Notes under the pieces: generated by a model | Seen by the model: the letters and a program-made list of their open reading frames with translations, nothing else | The model's database searches: none | Told to the model about the DNA's origin: nothing | Shown here: piece after piece, positions 61,821 through 64,000 of the stretch | How positions within the stretch are numbered: position 1 is the stretch's first letter | How the letters are laid out: each line of letters starts with the position of its first letter | Program-made: the position numbers and the translations under genes | NCBI GenBank assembly: GCA_963803545.1 | Contig: CAWDMX010000001.1 | Coordinates: forward strand, 62,001 to 126,000 | Source of the DNA: Legionella_C sp963803545 | Lineage (GTDB): Bacteria; Pseudomonadota; Gammaproteobacteria; Legionellales; Legionellaceae | Reading direction: 5' to 3' | Length of the DNA: 64,000 bases

Positions 61821-63092
61821 CTAAGAAACCTTCAAAATCACGCTTTCTTTGGTTGATTTGCCGTAGGTTTCTTTAATGCCAAAGAAGGCTAAGGCCAAAG
61901 AAATGGTAGGTAGTAAGACTAAGACCGCAAACGCTCGTTGGAAATCCATTAAGGTATAAACGGAACTGGGAGCTATCACAGACAGCAAAAACCCCATAAC
62001 AGGTGCAAATATCGATACAAACAACATAGTTATAGCATTGTTAAGCCCTAACCCTGAGGCAACTTTTTCAGACCTAAATTGCTCGCCCATTGTCACAATT
62101 CCAACGCTTGCAGAACCAATGCCTAGTCCAAAAAGTAAAAACGAAAAACTGGTCATAACTTGGTTCATGGGAGCATACACAATTGCTGCTAGAGCAAGCA
62201 TTGTAGACCAAGCGCTGAATATTAAAATAGGTTTGCGCCGGCAAATTTTATCAGAGATGTAGCCCGATAATGGCGACCCTGATGCAAAGCCAAGCCAGGA
62301 AAGGGTAATCATATAAGATGAAAAATTAGAGGTAAAGCCTTTTGAAATTAGAAAACTTTCGCACTCATTTTCAGACAAATACTCCAGGCTGAAATAAATA
62401 AATGCGCAGTATAAAGCAATGAGCCAGACCTGAGGTTGTTTTATCGTTGCCAATAAGCTTTTTATAATTTCTTGCCGTTTGTTTAAAATTAAAAAAACAC
62501 CTTTGCTTTCTTTGTTTTTATCGACTATCAGCGCTATGAGCACCGTTAAACACAAGCCAACAATACTTAGTAAAACAAAAATACTTCGCCACGTTACTAG
62601 AGAAGCTTCGGCTAGAGAGTGCAACGGACCACCGGCCATCATGGGGCCCATTGTGCCGAAAAACTGCGACAACCCAATAAATAAAGCGATGTTTCGATAA
62701 GGCATCCAGTCGTAAACGGATACCAGCAGACAAATAAAACCAAAAGACGAGCCCAGCCCCATCATCGTGCGAAATAATAAAGCGGAGTGAAAGCTTGTGC
62801 AGTGGGCAAAACCTGCCGTGGACACTACACAGACAAGAGCGGCAAATATCATTGATTTTTTAATACCAAATCGCGTTAAAATTGCACCTACTGGTATTTG
62901 CATTAAACCATAAACCAGCAGATAAGCCGTGGAACTTAACACGGCAAAATTAAGCGAGCTGAGCTTGAGATCGTGCATTATCGGCTGTTGAAAAGTTCCC
63001 AACAAGGTGCGCAACAAAAATTCGTAAAAATAGAACAATACGCAAACAACCCATACCAACATTCCTTTAACGGAAGTAGTTTCAAGCCTCAT
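61821..63092 (-). CDS. MFS transporter (second related copy)
   Basis: A 423-residue major facilitator carrier with about 12 membrane helices. It has LMQIPVGAILTRFGIKKS, FGFICLLVSVYDWMP, the loop SDKICRRKP and the end FGIKETYGKS. It resembles the MFS gene at 30916-32214 in the same places. The ATG at 63092 overlaps the TGA of the upstream aspartoacylase-like gene (ATGA), so the two are co-translated and may share a substrate. Substrate unknown. Confidence 0.85.
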   Translation of the reverse strand: MRLETTSVKGMLVWVVCVLFYFYEFLLRTLLGTFQQPIMHDLKLSSLNFAVLSSTAYLLVYGLMQIPVGAILTRFGIKKSMIFAALVCVVSTAGFAHCTSFHSALLFRTMMGLGSSFGFICLLVSVYDWMPYRNIALFIGLSQFFGTMGPMMAGGPLHSLAEASLVTWRSIFVLLSIVGLCLTVLIALIVDKNKESKGVFLILNKRQEIIKSLLATIKQPQVWLIALYCAFIYFSLEYLSENECESFLISKGFTSNFSSYMITLSWLGFASGSPLSGYISDKICRRKPILIFSAWSTMLALAAIVYAPMNQVMTSFSFLLFGLGIGSASVGIVTMGEQFRSEKVASGLGLNNAITMLFVSIFAPVMGFLLSVIAPSSVYTLMDFQRAFAVLVLLPTISLALAFFGIKETYGKSTKESVILKVS

Positions 63093-64000
63093 AAAGGAAG
63101 CTCTTCTTGTAATTGATTCCACTGCTCTAAAGAGAGTTCTGCTTTATTATTATCAATAAAAGTGGCGAGCTTAAATATATTTTGGCCCTCAAATATCAAT
63201 GGATTACGGTTAATACCAACAATAATTCCATCTTGATAGCATTTCACCGGCTCAACTGTATCGGCACTGAAGGGGTCGGTAATCCTGCCAATTACTTGAT
63301 TTTTCTCTACAAACTGCCCTAAGGAAACGTCGGTTAGTAGAATGCCACTGCGGTGAGCACGAATCCAGTCTTGCTCTAAAGAAAAAACGGATTTAAACGT
63401 ATTAGGTTGAGCGTCCTCGACAGCCGCTATCATGTCCAGGCTAGTTAACATATTTTGGATGCCAGCAACGCCAATTTTAATCGCCGATTCATCAAAGCGC
63501 ATGGCCTCACCCGCTTTATAAACTAGAAGAGGAATATTTAAGTCGTCCGCCGTTTCTCGTAGTGAATTATTTTTAATATTGACATGGCTTATAACAGGCG
63601 CGGCAAATTGTTTTGCTAATTTTTTTGCTTCATCGTTGTCTAAATCACAATATATCTGCGGTAAAATATCATCATTTATCGCACCGGTTTTCAACTCAAT
63701 ACAGTGCGTGACTTTTGACAAAATTTCTTTTGTAAAAATTTTAGCAATACGTTCGCCGTAAGAGCCTTGCTCATCTCCTGGAAAACAATGCTCTAATTTT
63801 TTTTCATAGGGTAGTGATACCGAGCTTATTAAGCCCAAAATATTCATAATTGGGATGGCGATAAGTGTTCCGCGTAAATTTTTTAACTCCCCTAGTTTAA
63901 GCAGTCGGTTAATTATTTCCAAACCATTAAATTCATTGCCTTCCAAACCTGAAAATATCAATACACAAGGCCCGCTTTCTTTTCCATGAACCACTTTTAT
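63089..64000 (-). CDS. Aspartoacylase/succinylglutamate desuccinylase-like protein with lost active-site residues (partial)
   Basis: The 5' part lies beyond the window end, since the frame is open to the edge. About 300 residues are visible, aligning with the M14-like AstE/aspartoacylase family (GPxVLI start, RGTLIAIPIMN, TGAI, LPQIYCDLDN, AGEAMRFDESAI). However, the first zinc motif HGxE reads EGNE, the DLNR substrate-binding segment reads KLEH, the DLHTG second zinc histidine reads ELKTG, and the catalytic glutamate of YEAGEA is lysine (YKAGEA). The fold is kept but the active site is gone, so it is probably not a hydrolase. It is coupled to the MFS gene downstream. Confidence 0.8.
   Translation of the reverse strand: MKVVHGKESGPCVLIFSGLEGNEFNGLEIINRLLKLGELKNLRGTLIAIPIMNILGLISSVSLPYEKKLEHCFPGDEQGSYGERIAKIFTKEILSKVTHCIELKTGAINDDILPQIYCDLDNDEAKKLAKQFAAPVISHVNIKNNSLRETADDLNIPLLVYKAGEAMRFDESAIKIGVAGIQNMLTSLDMIAAVEDAQPNTFKSVFSLEQDWIRAHRSGILLTDVSLGQFVEKNQVIGRITDPFSADTVEPVKCYQDGIIVGINRNPLIFEGQNIFKLATFIDNNKAELSLEQWNQLQEELPL

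Noticed and set aside
1..64000. tRNA, rRNA, transposase and phage genes
   Set aside because: No cloverleaf with CCA end, no ribosomal RNA signature sequence and no transposase or integrase reading frame was found on either strand by reading. A tRNAscan or Infernal run would be decisive.

Overview
The window looks like a chromosomal segment of a gammaproteobacterium with moderate-to-low GC, most probably from the order Legionellales (Legionella, Coxiella, Berkiella or Aquicella-like intracellular bacteria). This rests on three things. The core genes are of gammaproteobacterial type (HolC, LptF/LptG, PilU, EpmA, DsbD, YchF, a BamC-like lipoprotein after dapA). The sdhCDAB-sucABCD cluster is unbroken. 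The accessory content is host-associated in style: a 1355-residue ankyrin protein, two related MFS carriers and several orphan proteins. No 16S rRNA, tRNA or phylogenetic computation supports this, so the order-level call is an inference. I see no rRNA, tRNA, CRISPR array, insertion sequence or prophage.

Layout. 1-5.1 kb: dapA, a very short BamC-like lipoprotein, a QEGLA-motif metalloprotease and 7Fe ferredoxin on the minus strand, then small envelope proteins and the pilus retraction ATPase PilU. 5.2-9.9 kb: an AddB-like nuclease, a secreted CAP protein and an orphan 326-residue protein preceded by a 28-bp tandem duplication. 9.5-18.4 kb: holC and pepA diverge from lptF-lptG, followed by carB-greA-nagZ with no carA beside carB. 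18.5-24.9 kb: a complete SUF iron-sulfur operon (sufB-C-D-S-U-T), with epmA coupled at its end. 25.2-32.2 kb: a HAD acid phosphatase, RhlE, a GAF-GGDEF protein, Fis with a striking palindrome upstream, a DUF945 protein and an MFS carrier. 32.5-44.4 kb: two small orphan proteins, then the TCA block sdhC-D-A-B, sucA-B-C-D running into pdxH. 44.4-47.1 kb: ferrous iron uptake feoA-feoB-feoC behind a Fur-box-like site, followed by an orphan gene. 47.2-51.3 kb: the ankyrin protein. 51.7-64 kb: ubiX, groES-groEL, dsbD, obg, rpmA-rplU, rplY, pth, ychF, a second MFS carrier and the 3' part of an aspartoacylase-like gene cut by the window edge.

How the genes fit together. Most of the window is central housekeeping: Fe-S assembly (SUF) serving Fe-S enzymes such as SdhB and ferredoxin, ferrous iron supply (Feo), the TCA segment, translation (L21, L27, L25, Pth, Obg, YchF, EpmA), LPS export and protein folding. 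The points most worth following are the ankyrin protein with 37-residue, two-cysteine repeats and two C-terminal membrane helices; the aspartoacylase-like protein whose zinc and catalytic residues are all replaced although the scaffold is kept; a near-perfect 21-bp inverted repeat upstream of fis with TTGACA in its loop; a BamC reduced to its lasso; and the displacement of carA. No obviously new multi-gene system is visible.
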